A stretch of 64,000 nucleotides of DNA from Ruminococcus sp. (GTDB taxonomy: Bacteria; Bacillota; Clostridia; Oscillospirales; Ruminococcaceae), in NCBI GenBank assembly GCA_016290875.1, contig JAEEVL010000010.1, positions 1 to 64,000 of the forward strand, given 5' to 3'. Position numbers and translations under genes: made by a program. Positions 25,457 through 34,234 of the stretch are shown one piece after another (the first letter of the stretch is position 1; each line of letters begins with the position of its first letter). A model generated the notes under the pieces. That model did not search any database. It was given only the letters and a program-made list of their open reading frames with translations, and was not told the DNA's origin.

Positions 25457-27685
25457 TTACTTAGACTGAACAGGGAAGCTTGAGATAAGACCAAGCTTGA
25501 ACTTCTGAATGAGAAGTGCGTCGGAGTTTGAAAGACCTGTCTTGCCATCAACGTCAGCATTGATCTCACCCTGGAGAGTAATACTGAGTGCAGACTTGCC
25601 CTGTGCATACTTGTCAGGGTTTGTAGCAACCTGCATTACAAGTACAGCGTCTGCGATGTTAACGTTATTATCGAGGTTAGCATCACCGTAAACTGTAGCA
25701 GCAGGAAGTGTACCTGTGATCTCTGCTGTTGTAGTCTCTGTCTGAGTCTCAGTAACAGTTGTAGTTGTTGTCTCTGTGGGAGCCTCACCAAGCTGGTAAT
25801 CCTTCATATCAACCTTCTCAGGATTGTACCAGATCTGGAACTCAACTGACTTTGCATCTGCAGGAATCTCGCTGAGATCGATAGATACAGCAGCCTTTCC
25901 GTCAGAACCGATTGTTGTTTCCCACTCGATCTGTGTCCAGTCAGGAGTCTTGAAGCCGAGGCAGCCGTTTGTAACTGTGCCAGCCTCACCTTCGAGGTTG
26001 AATACAACCTTGCCGGTTCTTGTGCTTCCAAGATCAACACTGTACTTCTTTGTCTTGTCAACAGGTACTTCGATCTCAACATCAGGAGCATCGAGAACTA
26101 CCATCTGCTGTACTACTGTAACAGCAGCAGTTCTTGCCTGGATGTGGTTAACTTCTGAGAGATCTACCGGCCATGCAGCAGGAAGTGACTTATCTACGAG
26201 GTAGTAAGCAATTCCGTTATCCTTGTCAACTGTGTAAGGTGAGATCTCTGTCCAGTTATTGTATGAAGTGTCTGAGAATGCGAGGATAGGTGTGTCGCCT
26301 GTGAACTTGATAGCAACTTCCTTGCCCTTGAGGTCGTTCCATGAGATTTCTACGCCGGGAGTTGTGTTGCCGTATACAGGTGCAGCAGCCTTAGCTGCGT
26401 CGATCTCAACAGGTGAACTGATAAGAACCTTACCCTGTGAGAGAGCCTGATGGTCATACTCAGGCATCTTGCCATCGCTGCCCCAAACGATAGAATCATC
26501 GTTCATGATCTCCATCATCTTATTGATGATAGGAAGTGATGTAGAATACCACTCGCCTGTCTCACGGTTGATGTAGCCGTGGCACTCGCCGGGAGCCTCA
26601 GGGTTGGTTTCAATGTTATTATCCCAAAGAACACAGGGGATACCATACTTCTTAGTTGTCTCGAAGTACTGGGTTGTCCAGTCAACACGAGCCTGTGTAT
26701 TTCCAAAGTTGGAAGTACCCATCTCACCGATAACTACCGGGATATTGTTATTGATGAAGATATCACGGAAGTTCTGGAGAGTGTATGCGAGGTCGTTGCT
26801 GAACTCCTTAGTGAAGGTATCGTGGTAAGCGCCTTCAGCCTCGTTTGTGTTCATTGTGAAGTTGTAAGGAATATAAGCGTGGATAGAAACTGCACAGTAG
26901 TCATCATCAGGCATTACGATCTGATTGAGGAAAGTCTTGTCTGAGCTAGCTACATAGCCAGGAAGCATAAGGAGACGAGTCTTAGCGTAAGGTCCGTCTG
27001 TGCTTCTGATGAGGTTTACGAAGTCAGCATTAAGCTTGTTGATAACGTTTGCCTCCGGAACAGGTGTAGCTGACCACCACTCGTGATCTGTACCAACAGC
27101 ACGAGGCTCGTTCATACACTCGAAAATGAGGTGCTGGTCATAATCCTTAAACTCTTCTGCAACCTGTGTCCATATCTTGAGAAGTCTCTTCTTGATAGGC
27201 TCGTAAGCATCGTTAAGATCTGAACGGTTGATCCAGTTCTCATGGTGAACATTAAGGATAACGTACATATCGTTCTTATAAGCGTAATCAACTACCTCAT
27301 GAACACGAGCGAGCCACTCAGGATCGATATTGTCGTTCGCGTCAAGATGCTGGAACCATGTTGTAGGGATACGAACTGTGTTGAATCCCTTAGCCTTGAG
27401 AGCATTGAAGAGAGTCTGGTTAGCCTTGGGGCATCCCCATGCAGTCTCTGTCTCGAGACCAGCGTGCTCGAAAGTACCGGTAATATCACCAGCGGTTGCG
27501 TCCATTGTGTTACCGAGGTTCCAGCCCACCTTCATATTCTGTGTGATCTGGAATGCTGAAAGTGTACTTGCAGCGTCTACGGATTCAAAGTAGTCTGCGG
27601 GAGCTACTCTGAGAGAACCAAGCATACATACAGCAGCAGCGGAAATGCTAACGATGCGCTTGATTGACTTAGATGCATTAAACAT
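25457..27685 (-). CDS. Secreted GH5 endoglucanase with two accessory modules and a dockerin
   Basis: A 742-residue cellulosomal enzyme. A signal peptide (about 1-38) is followed by a GH5 domain (about 44-375) most like subfamily 4, with acid/base Glu193 in FECMNEP and nucleophile Glu321 in VIGEMG. Two beta-rich modules follow (about 420-520, resembling carbohydrate-binding modules such as CBM80, and about 525-630), then a Thr-rich linker. A type I dockerin (about 665-735) has two calcium-loop segments (GDANLDNNVNIADAVLV and INADVDGKTGLSNSDALL). It should hydrolyse beta-1,4-glucan or xyloglucan and dock to a cohesin scaffold. ATG 27685 has AGGAGG 8 nt upstream; a 41-codon longer reading is rejected. 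Confidence 0.95.
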   Translation of the reverse strand: MFNASKSIKRIVSISAAAVCMLGSLRVAPADYFESVDAASTLSAFQITQNMKVGWNLGNTMDATAGDITGTFEHAGLETETAWGCPKANQTLFNALKAKGFNTVRIPTTWFQHLDANDNIDPEWLARVHEVVDYAYKNDMYVILNVHHENWINRSDLNDAYEPIKKRLLKIWTQVAEEFKDYDQHLIFECMNEPRAVGTDHEWWSATPVPEANVINKLNADFVNLIRSTDGPYAKTRLLMLPGYVASSDKTFLNQIVMPDDDYCAVSIHAYIPYNFTMNTNEAEGAYHDTFTKEFSNDLAYTLQNFRDIFINNNIPVVIGEMGTSNFGNTQARVDWTTQYFETTKKYGIPCVLWDNNIETNPEAPGECHGYINRETGEWYSTSLPIINKMMEIMNDDSIVWGSDGKMPEYDHQALSQGKVLISSPVEIDAAKAAAPVYGNTTPGVEISWNDLKGKEVAIKFTGDTPILAFSDTSYNNWTEISPYTVDKDNGIAYYLVDKSLPAAWPVDLSEVNHIQARTAAVTVVQQMVVLDAPDVEIEVPVDKTKKYSVDLGSTRTGKVVFNLEGEAGTVTNGCLGFKTPDWTQIEWETTIGSDGKAAVSIDLSEIPADAKSVEFQIWYNPEKVDMKDYQLGEAPTETTTTTVTETQTETTTAEITGTLPAATVYGDANLDNNVNIADAVLVMQVATNPDKYAQGKSALSITLQGEINADVDGKTGLSNSDALLIQKFKLGLISSFPVQSK

Positions 27686-27779
27686 TGTAATTACCTCCTG
27701 TTTGTAATTCTTACATGATATGTTTCTTTTAATATATGTCAGAAAAAGAGAGCCTAATTCTTCCCCTGACTCTGAATTC

Positions 27780-27808
27780 ATTCTATCACATTCGTAGAAA
27801 AAAGTCAA
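27780..27808 (-). promoter_or_regulatory. Promoter of the GH5 gene
   Basis: On the minus strand: TTGACT, 17 bp, TAGAAT, giving a ~90-nt leader. Just upstream of the -35 is a dyad, CTACA..TGTAG (27826-27843), which could be a regulator site. Confidence 0.7.
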
Positions 27809-27937
27809 GTCGATTTGTGCAAACTCTACAAGGTGAACTGTAGAATTTTATCTGTAATTTTTAGCTATATTGTATAGCTTGTTAAACATTGAGGGCTTCT
27901 AATTTTTAATAAAGTGTGAACTGATTAATTTAAAACT

Positions 27938-27968
27938 TAAAACCCGTACATTACTGTACGGGTTTTTG
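27938..27968 (-). terminator. Terminator of the nfn operon
   Basis: AACCCGTACA, TTAC, TGTACGGGTT, T-rich on both sides. Confidence 0.85.
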
Positions 27969-27986
27969 TTTTACCTATTCATCAGT

Positions 27987-29372
27987 TTACTTATTCTGCA
28001 TATATTCGTCCATAGCAGCAGCAGCCTTCTTGCCTGCACCCATTGCAAGGATAACAGTAGCCGCACCTGTTACAGCATCGCCGCCGGCATAAACGCCTTC
28101 CTTGGAAGTAAGGCCGTTGTCATCAGCGATAATACCGCCCCACTTCTGAGTATCAAGACCTTCAGTTGTTGCCTTGATAAGCGGATTGGGCGATGTACCG
28201 ATAGACATGATAACACAATCAGCCTCGATCTCAACGAATGCGCCCTCCTTCGGAACAGGCTTTGCTCTTCCGGAAGCGTCAGGCTCTGAGAGTTCCATTT
28301 CCTGACAAACAACGCTCTTTACCCAGCCGTTGTCAGTAGCCTTGATCTCAACAGGATTGGTGAGGAACTTGAATACGATGCCCTCTTCCTTAGCGTGCTC
28401 AACTTCCTCTGCTCTTGCAGGAAGCTCTGTCTCTGTACGTCTGTAAACGATAGTTACGTCAGCACCGAGTCTCTTTGCACATCTTGCTGCGTCCATAGCA
28501 ACGTTTCCGCCGCCTACGATAACAGCCTTCTTGCCGTGCTGTACGGGAGTTGTGCTGTCCTCTTTGTATGCCTTCATAAGGTTGATACGTGTGAGGAACT
28601 CGTTTGCGGAATATACGCCGCTGAGGTTCTCACCCGGGATCTTCATAAATCTTGGAAGTCCTGCACCTGAGCCGATGAATACAGTCTCGAAGCCTTCTTC
28701 CTTCATAAGCTCGTCGATAGCAACTGTTCTGCCGACAACTGTATTTGTCTCTACCTTAACGCCGAGAGCCTTGAGTCCCTCGATCTCCTTCTGAACGATG
28801 TCCTTGGGAAGTCTGAACTCAGGGATACCGTAGGAAAGAACTCCTCCGGCAACGTGAAGTGCTTCAAATACTGTTACATCGTAACCCTTCTTGATAAGGT
28901 CGCCTGCACATGCAAGACCAGAAGGACCGGAACCGATGATAGCAGCCTTGTGGCCGTTTGAAGCCGGCTTCTCAACAGCAGCCTCAGGCTGTGCATTGTG
29001 CCAGTCAGCAACAAATCTCTCAAGACGTCCGATAGCAACAGCTTCACCCTTGATACCGCGCACGCACTTGCCCTCGCACTGGTTCTCCTGAGGACATACT
29101 CTTCCGCATACAGCAGGGAGTGAGCTTGACTTTGTGATTATCTTGTAAGCTTCTGCAAAATCACCCTTTGCTACCTCTGCGATAAATGCAGGGATGTCGA
29201 TCTGTACAGGGCAACCTGTTACGCAGGGCTTGTTCTTGCAGTTAAGGCAGCGCTGTGCCTCATCGATAGCCTGTTCCTCAGTGTAGCCAAGTGCTACCTC
29301 CTTGAAGTTCTTGTTTCTTACGTTAGGATCCTGAACAGGCATCTCATTTCTTGTAGCTCTCATATTAGGCAT
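27987..29372 (-). CDS. nfnB: NfnB-like large subunit of the NADH-dependent ferredoxin:NADP+ oxidoreductase
   Basis: A 461-residue flavoprotein of the GltD/NfnB family. N-terminal Cys clusters (CLNCKNKPCVTGCPV and CGRVCPQENQCEGKC) ligate two [4Fe-4S] centres. Two dinucleotide folds follow: FAD site IIGSGPSGLACAGDLIKKG and NADPH site VIVGGGNVAMDAARCAKRLG. Such proteins are often annotated as glutamate synthase small subunit. The FAD/[2Fe-2S] gene directly upstream and the absence of a large GOGAT subunit favour NfnAB, which bifurcates electrons between NADPH, NAD+ and ferredoxin. AAGGAGG precedes ATG 29372, overlapping the end of nfnA. Confidence 0.88.
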   Translation of the reverse strand: MPNMRATRNEMPVQDPNVRNKNFKEVALGYTEEQAIDEAQRCLNCKNKPCVTGCPVQIDIPAFIAEVAKGDFAEAYKIITKSSSLPAVCGRVCPQENQCEGKCVRGIKGEAVAIGRLERFVADWHNAQPEAAVEKPASNGHKAAIIGSGPSGLACAGDLIKKGYDVTVFEALHVAGGVLSYGIPEFRLPKDIVQKEIEGLKALGVKVETNTVVGRTVAIDELMKEEGFETVFIGSGAGLPRFMKIPGENLSGVYSANEFLTRINLMKAYKEDSTTPVQHGKKAVIVGGGNVAMDAARCAKRLGADVTIVYRRTETELPARAEEVEHAKEEGIVFKFLTNPVEIKATDNGWVKSVVCQEMELSEPDASGRAKPVPKEGAFVEIEADCVIMSIGTSPNPLIKATTEGLDTQKWGGIIADDNGLTSKEGVYAGGDAVTGAATVILAMGAGKKAAAAMDEYMQNK

Positions 29373-29373
29373 C

Positions 29374-30213
29374 TTACTTTACCTCCTTGAACAGATTGCA
29401 GGTCTCCTCGTGAGCTTTACGCTCAAAGGGCTTGTACATAGCACCTCTTGCCATAGCTTCGTCGAAGTCTATGAGGTGACCGTCGAACTCCGGACCGTCT
29501 ACGCAGGCAAACTTGGTCTCGCCGCCTACTGTAAGACGACATCCGCCGCACATACCTGTACCGTCGATCATGATGGGGTTCATGGATGCAACTGTGGGTA
29601 TTTCATACTGCTTTGTGAGCTGACATACGAATTTCATCATTATAAGAGGACCGATAGTGATAACACGGTCGTACTTCTCTCCGCTCTCGATGAGCTTCTT
29701 GAGGGCATCTGTAACGAGTCCCTTTTCACCGGCACTTCCGTCATCTGACATAAGCACGAACTTTGAGCTTGCAGCCTTGAATTCGTCCTCGAGGATAACG
29801 AGGTCCTGGTTTCTGAAGCCAACGATAGAGTGTACCTCAACACCGAGGTCGTGAAGCTTCTTAGCAACAGGATATGCGATAGCACAACCTACACCGCCGC
29901 CGACAACAGCAACCTTCTTGAGGCCTTCTGTCTCAGTTGCACGACCGAGAGGTCCAACGAAATCATGGAGACATTCACCCTCGTTGAGGTGGTTGAGCTT
30001 TTCTGTTGTAGCTCCTACTATCTGGAAAATAATAGTAACTGTACCTGCGCTGCGGTCAAAATCAGCAATAGTGAGCGGGATACGCTCGCCGTTCTCATCA
30101 GTTCTGAGAATGATGAACTGACCGGGCTCTGCCTTCTTAGCGACCTTGGGTGCAGCGATCTTCATAAGGGTAACAGTCGGGTTGAGACTTCTTTTTTCAA
30201 GTATTTCAAACAT
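29374..30213 (-). CDS. nfnA: NfnA-like FAD/[2Fe-2S] subunit
   Basis: A 279-residue protein of the ferredoxin-NADP reductase/dihydroorotate dehydrogenase electron-transfer family. An N-terminal FAD barrel (EPGQFIILRTDENGERIPLT) and NAD-binding fold (VAVVGGGVGCAIAYPVAKKL) precede the [2Fe-2S] Cys motif DGTGMCGGCRLTV..FACVDGP. Paired with nfnB, it forms the small subunit. ATG 30213 is used because AGGAAGG lies upstream; the 43-codon longer reading would include the promoter leader and is rejected. Confidence 0.88.
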   Translation of the reverse strand: MFEILEKRSLNPTVTLMKIAAPKVAKKAEPGQFIILRTDENGERIPLTIADFDRSAGTVTIIFQIVGATTEKLNHLNEGECLHDFVGPLGRATETEGLKKVAVVGGGVGCAIAYPVAKKLHDLGVEVHSIVGFRNQDLVILEDEFKAASSKFVLMSDDGSAGEKGLVTDALKKLIESGEKYDRVITIGPLIMMKFVCQLTKQYEIPTVASMNPIMIDGTGMCGGCRLTVGGETKFACVDGPEFDGHLIDFDEAMARGAMYKPFERKAHEETCNLFKEVK

Positions 30214-30239
30214 TGTCTTTACCTTCCTAAACGTATATT

Positions 30240-30301
30240 TGCGGTACAGGCGGGACATCCGGAAACTGTCGCCGTTGACCTGTTCCGGTACAAGCACCGC
30301 A
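30240..30301 (-). promoter_or_regulatory. Structured leader of the nfn mRNA
   Basis: In the ~95-nt leader, TGCGGT and ACCGCA close a 62-nt element that contains an inner CCGGAA/TTCCGG stem and an alternative ACAGG/CCTGT pairing. No known riboswitch consensus was recognised. It may be a regulatory leader or simply a stable 5' UTR. Confidence 0.4.
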
Positions 30302-30313
30302 GGGGTAAATTCT

Positions 30314-30342
30314 ATTATATCACGTTTGACGCGATATTTCAA
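30314..30342 (-). promoter_or_regulatory. Promoter of the nfn operon
   Basis: On the minus strand: TTGAAA, 17 bp, TATAAT, immediately after the LysR gene. Confidence 0.75.
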
Positions 30343-30393
30343 TAGGTAAAATATATTTTTCGCATATATATGCGAATATATCTGTCATCGGAC

Positions 30394-31344
30394 TCAGTGG
30401 TACTCCGCAAAAGCCGATTCGTTCCTTACAGCATAGAGCTTATTCACAAGCTCGAGCTCCTTTTCCGAAAGCTTATGACCTGCCGCATAAATGAGAACGT
30501 CCTTGAAGCTGTTGTCGCGGAACGCACACTTTCTCTGAACAAGTCCGTACTTGCCGCAAAGGCTGTCCGGAACAGGAGAGTCAAGCATAAACGACTGCGG
30601 TACAGTCAGCAGGAAGTCTATCGAGCTTCCTCGGTCATATGTACAGACTCTTCTCACCGGAACGTCCTCGGGACGGTTCTCGGCGAAGAGCTTTTCGATA
30701 GCGCCGCTCACGTAGGGAACAGCATCATCGCCCTGACAGAGCTCGGTATAATTCGCAGAGAGGAATGCATAGTCGAGCTCTTCCTTCTGAGCTGCTGGGT
30801 GTTCAGCCGACATAACAGCAAGCATCTCATACTCCCACAGCAGCTTGCTGTCGAGGTTCTTTTCAGCAAGGAAATCTGTAAAATACTTCTCATGAGCAGT
30901 ATTGAAACGGATAATGCCGAAGTTATAGCCGTTTTCGCGGACATTTTCAATACTTCTCAACGAATTGGTCTCACAGAAGTATATCTCCATATCCTCCGGG
31001 TACTCCATACCTGCAACATACTCGGAAAAAGCCTTGGAAATATATCCTGCTCGCGGCACTGATATACGGAGCTTACGGTTCACAGGCTTGTCCGGTGAAT
31101 GGATAGCCTCCATATTATCTATCTGGATAAGTATCTGTTTTGCGTATTCAAGGAATTTCATACCCTGATCAGTCGGTATGACGCCCTTTGAGGTACGGCG
31201 GAAGATCGTTATCCCAAGGGTGTTTTCAAGCTCCTTTATCGCCTTGCTCAGGTTAGGCTGAGCCATATAGAGATTCTCGGCAGCCTGGGTTATCGAACGT
31301 GTTTTTTCGATCTCTACTGCGTATTTGAAATGAAGTGTGTTCAT
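30394..31344 (-). CDS. LysR-family transcriptional regulator
   Basis: A 316-residue LysR-type regulator. The winged helix-turn-helix is at residues about 1-60 (SITQAAENLYMAQPNLSKAI, then LGITIFRR), followed by a linker helix and a periplasmic-binding-protein-like effector domain. GAGGCG precedes ATG 31344. It lies directly upstream of the nfn promoter in the same orientation, so it might control nfn, but neighbouring genes do not identify its ligand. Confidence 0.9.
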   Translation of the reverse strand: MNTLHFKYAVEIEKTRSITQAAENLYMAQPNLSKAIKELENTLGITIFRRTSKGVIPTDQGMKFLEYAKQILIQIDNMEAIHSPDKPVNRKLRISVPRAGYISKAFSEYVAGMEYPEDMEIYFCETNSLRSIENVRENGYNFGIIRFNTAHEKYFTDFLAEKNLDSKLLWEYEMLAVMSAEHPAAQKEELDYAFLSANYTELCQGDDAVPYVSGAIEKLFAENRPEDVPVRRVCTYDRGSSIDFLLTVPQSFMLDSPVPDSLCGKYGLVQRKCAFRDNSFKDVLIYAAGHKLSEKELELVNKLYAVRNESAFAEYH

Positions 31345-31390
31345 TCTTTCGCCTCCTCAGTTGGTATAGTCTGCCCCAGCACGGCAGTTA

Positions 31391-32089
31391 TCACTTTATC
31401 TCTTCGACAGCAGCTACTCTGCGTATCTTTTTCGGAACAACAGGCTTCTTAACTTCTTCAGCTGCTTTTTCGATCTGCTCAGCCTTTTTCTCAGCTTCCT
31501 CAGCCTGCTCCTCGGGAACATCAGGTATCTCGCTCTCGGGAAGCTTCTTCACAGGTTTGCAGGGATTTCCGGCAGCCATAACGCCGGATGGGATATCCTC
31601 GCAAACTACGCTTCCGCCGGCGATAACTACATTGTCACCGATAGTAACACCAGGCATAACACAGACGTTTCCGCCTATCCATACGTTGCTGCCGACTTTT
31701 ATGGGCTTAGCGTACTCAAGCCCGGAGTTTCTTACCTTATAATCAAGAGGATGACCGGCTGTATAGAATCCGCAGTTAGGTCCGACGAAGACGTTGTCAC
31801 CGAATACGACCTCAGCGCAGTCAAGTATGACCATATTGTGATTTGCATAGAAATTGTCGCCAATGACGATGTTGTAGCCGTAATCGCAGAAGAAGTTTGC
31901 TTCTATCCAAGTGTTTTCACCTCTGAGTGCAACGAGTCTGTCGAGCATACGCTCTTTCTTCTGATAGTCATTGTACTCGATCGCGTTGAACTCAACGCAG
32001 AGTTTCTTTGCCTTAACTCTCTCTGCAACAAGCTCCTTGTCGGATGCGTTATAGAGTTCTCCTGCCTGCTGTTTTTCTTTTTCAGTCAT
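31391..32089 (-). CDS. Maltose/galactoside-type O-acetyltransferase with a charged tail
   Basis: A 232-residue hexapeptide-repeat acetyltransferase of the Maa/LacA family. It has the N-terminal Mac region (EKQQAGELYNASDKEL), the catalytic His of TAGHPLD and left-handed beta-helix turns (IGGNVCVMPGVTIGDNVVIA). It acetylates a sugar hydroxyl with acetyl-CoA; the sugar is not known. The last ~45 residues are a Glu/Lys/Ala helix plus a basic end, beyond the usual length. AAAGGAGGG precedes ATG 32089. Confidence 0.9.
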   Translation of the reverse strand: MTEKEKQQAGELYNASDKELVAERVKAKKLCVEFNAIEYNDYQKKERMLDRLVALRGENTWIEANFFCDYGYNIVIGDNFYANHNMVILDCAEVVFGDNVFVGPNCGFYTAGHPLDYKVRNSGLEYAKPIKVGSNVWIGGNVCVMPGVTIGDNVVIAGGSVVCEDIPSGVMAAGNPCKPVKKLPESEIPDVPEEQAEEAEKKAEQIEKAAEEVKKPVVPKKIRRVAAVEEIK

Positions 32090-32146
32090 TTTTAAACCCT
32101 CCTTTAGTTTATATGTGATACAAAGCGGTTATCTCCGCCGGATATA

Positions 32147-32893
32147 CTAACTGATGAATTTCCGCAGCACAAAGAAATAAAAGAGTGCTCCGGTTATCAG
32201 TATAAGTTTTATGAATATTCCCTTTGCGGAATCGCAGTTCTTTTTCTCTTCACGGTATTCCATTGAATACCTGTTAATATCAAAGAACACATTCGGCGCT
32301 TCCGGATCAATGTACAGCGTTCTTTCGCTGCCCTCAGAGACCGGATAGCTGGAAAATCTTCTCTCACAGAGATGGATTATCTCACCTTTATACTCGATGA
32401 TATATTCCGGATCATAATAAGTTATCTCGCAATTCTGCAAAGGCTCCTTATCGTTGATATCCCTGTACATCTGCCCTATTATAAGGGCATTGCGCGCTTC
32501 GCGGTATGAAGTCTTGCCCACTCTCACGCATTTTCCCTTGATCTCAAAGGTACAGCGCTCATCAAGATAATCGATATGGCGCCGAAGCGATATGATAGGC
32601 GAGAAATAGGCCGCCGTACCGGTCAGCGATGCGGCAAACAGTGCTGTGAACAATACTCTGAAACAAACATCAGCAGAAACAGTATAACCGATAACATACA
32701 GTGCAATTATACCGCTCACAATTAGAAAAATGGTCAGCGATCGCCACATATCATGATTATTGCCGCGATAAAGGACAGGATTTCTGTCCGTGCCGGCATA
32801 TCTTTTCAGTTCTTCGGTCTTTTCCTTTTCTTCCCTGATGCTGTCGAGGAGTTCCTGTTCTCTTTCGTACTTTTCCTCATCCGTCAGCTTCAT
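32147..32893 (-). CDS. Membrane protein of unknown function
   Basis: A 248-residue protein with a charged N-terminal helix (about 1-40), two membrane segments (about 51-72 and 77-98), a beta-rich soluble domain (about 105-215, CTFEIKGKCVRVGK.. YIIEYKGEIIHLC) and a C-terminal membrane helix (about 226-245). The soluble part resembles small DUF3592-like domains only loosely. It lies in the same orientation as ddl, upstream of the acetyltransferase gene. Confidence 0.65.
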   Translation of the reverse strand: MKLTDEEKYEREQELLDSIREEKEKTEELKRYAGTDRNPVLYRGNNHDMWRSLTIFLIVSGIIALYVIGYTVSADVCFRVLFTALFAASLTGTAAYFSPIISLRRHIDYLDERCTFEIKGKCVRVGKTSYREARNALIIGQMYRDINDKEPLQNCEITYYDPEYIIEYKGEIIHLCERRFSSYPVSEGSERTLYIDPEAPNVFFDINRYSMEYREEKKNCDSAKGIFIKLILITGALFYFFVLRKFIS

Positions 32894-32947
32894 AGCACTT
32901 CCTCCGTACAGTACGGGCTGATATCGCAGTTCCGCCGTCAGCGCTGA

Positions 32948-34135
32948 TTATCTCTTGCTGCCCTTTGAACCGAAGCTTCCGCCCATTGAAAGGATATTTG
33001 TGTCGAATGTATAGTTGATCTTCTCGCCCTGTCTGTAACGCTTGAGTGCAAGCTGGATAAGACGCTCAAGAAGCTCAGGGTACTTCACGCCCTTGGGCTC
33101 CCAGAGGTAGAATGCGAGAGAACCGGGAATTGTGTTTATCTCGTTGATATAGACCTTGCTGGTGTCCATATCTATCATAAAGTCGATACGTGTAACGCCG
33201 TTGCAGCCGAGGTAACGGAATGCGTCTACAGCTGTCTTTCTGATGAATTCGTCCTGTTCGGAAGTGATGTCAGCAGGTATCTTTCTCTTGAGAGTAGCCA
33301 TGCCCTTGCTGCCGCCGGACTTTCCGCCGCCAACATACTTCTGCTCGAAGCTGAGGATGTCCTCATCGCTTGCCTGTACAGGCTCCTCACATACAGAAGC
33401 CTCTGCAGATTCGCTGTCGCCTACAACTGAGCAGTTTATCTCCTTGAGGTTCACAACACAGGGCTCAACGAGGATACGGTCGGAGAACTGGAAAGCCTCC
33501 TCCATAGAATTGAGCAGACTGCTGTGATCCTTAGCCTTGGAGATACCAACACTCGAACCGAGGTTGATAGGCTTTACGATAACAGGATAGCCGAACTTCT
33601 CCTCTACCTGCTTAGCACAGTCCTCGATACGGTCTATCTCATATGCGGAGAAACGGCAGCAATCGAGTACAGGGAAGCCTGCATCCTTGAGAAGTATCTT
33701 CATAACGAACTTATCCATACCAACTGCTGAAGCAAGCACGTCACAGCCTACGTATGGCAGATCGAGAGTCTGAAGATACCCCTGCAGAGCACCATCCTCA
33801 ACATTTGTTCCGTGAACGATAGGGAATGCGATGTCTATATCAGAGATCACGTTAGAACCGAACTTTTTCATCTTCTGACGGATGAGCTGCACCTTGCCCT
33901 CACTGCGGACGAATACACACTCGGTGCACTCCTTGAGAAGAGCAGGGATATCCTTGAAAGCGTTGATGTCCATAAGTTTTTCGCCTGTGTAGAACTCACT
34001 CTTCTTTGTCATATAAACAGGGACTATGTTGTACTTCTCCTTGTTTATGCTTGCCATAGCCTGAACAGCTGAGATTACTGAAACTTCGTGCTCGACGCTT
34101 CTTCCGCCGAAAATAACTGCAAGATTTATCTTCAT
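32948..34135 (-). CDS. ddl: D-alanine--D-alanine ligase
   Basis: A 395-residue ATP-grasp ligase that makes the D-Ala-D-Ala dipeptide of peptidoglycan. Diagnostic parts are FGGRSVEHEVSVISA, FPIVHGTNVEDGALQGYLQ, KPINLGSSVGISKAKD, and the C-terminal RIDFMIDM..INEINTIPGS. The omega-loop has the Lys-Tyr pair (FEQKYVGG) typical of D-Ala rather than D-Lac specificity. A Gly/Ser/Lys-rich insert (about 12 residues) follows it, and the Gly/Ser-rich tail is longer than usual. It is downstream of the Mur ligase gene. Confidence 0.94.
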   Translation of the reverse strand: MKINLAVIFGGRSVEHEVSVISAVQAMASINKEKYNIVPVYMTKKSEFYTGEKLMDINAFKDIPALLKECTECVFVRSEGKVQLIRQKMKKFGSNVISDIDIAFPIVHGTNVEDGALQGYLQTLDLPYVGCDVLASAVGMDKFVMKILLKDAGFPVLDCCRFSAYEIDRIEDCAKQVEEKFGYPVIVKPINLGSSVGISKAKDHSSLLNSMEEAFQFSDRILVEPCVVNLKEINCSVVGDSESAEASVCEEPVQASDEDILSFEQKYVGGGKSGGSKGMATLKRKIPADITSEQDEFIRKTAVDAFRYLGCNGVTRIDFMIDMDTSKVYINEINTIPGSLAFYLWEPKGVKYPELLERLIQLALKRYRQGEKINYTFDTNILSMGGSFGSKGSKR

Positions 34136-34234
34136 TATGATTTCTCCTTATAATTTGGTGTAAAGTCGGCATTCCGCCGGTAAGTTTTGATTGATTGTGC
34201 GGACACCGGAACGGTGCCCCGACAAATATCGTTT

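Noticed and set aside
27987..29372. Glutamate synthase small subunit (GltD)
   Set aside because: The family is shared, but the NfnA-type gene directly upstream and the lack of a large subunit favour NfnB.
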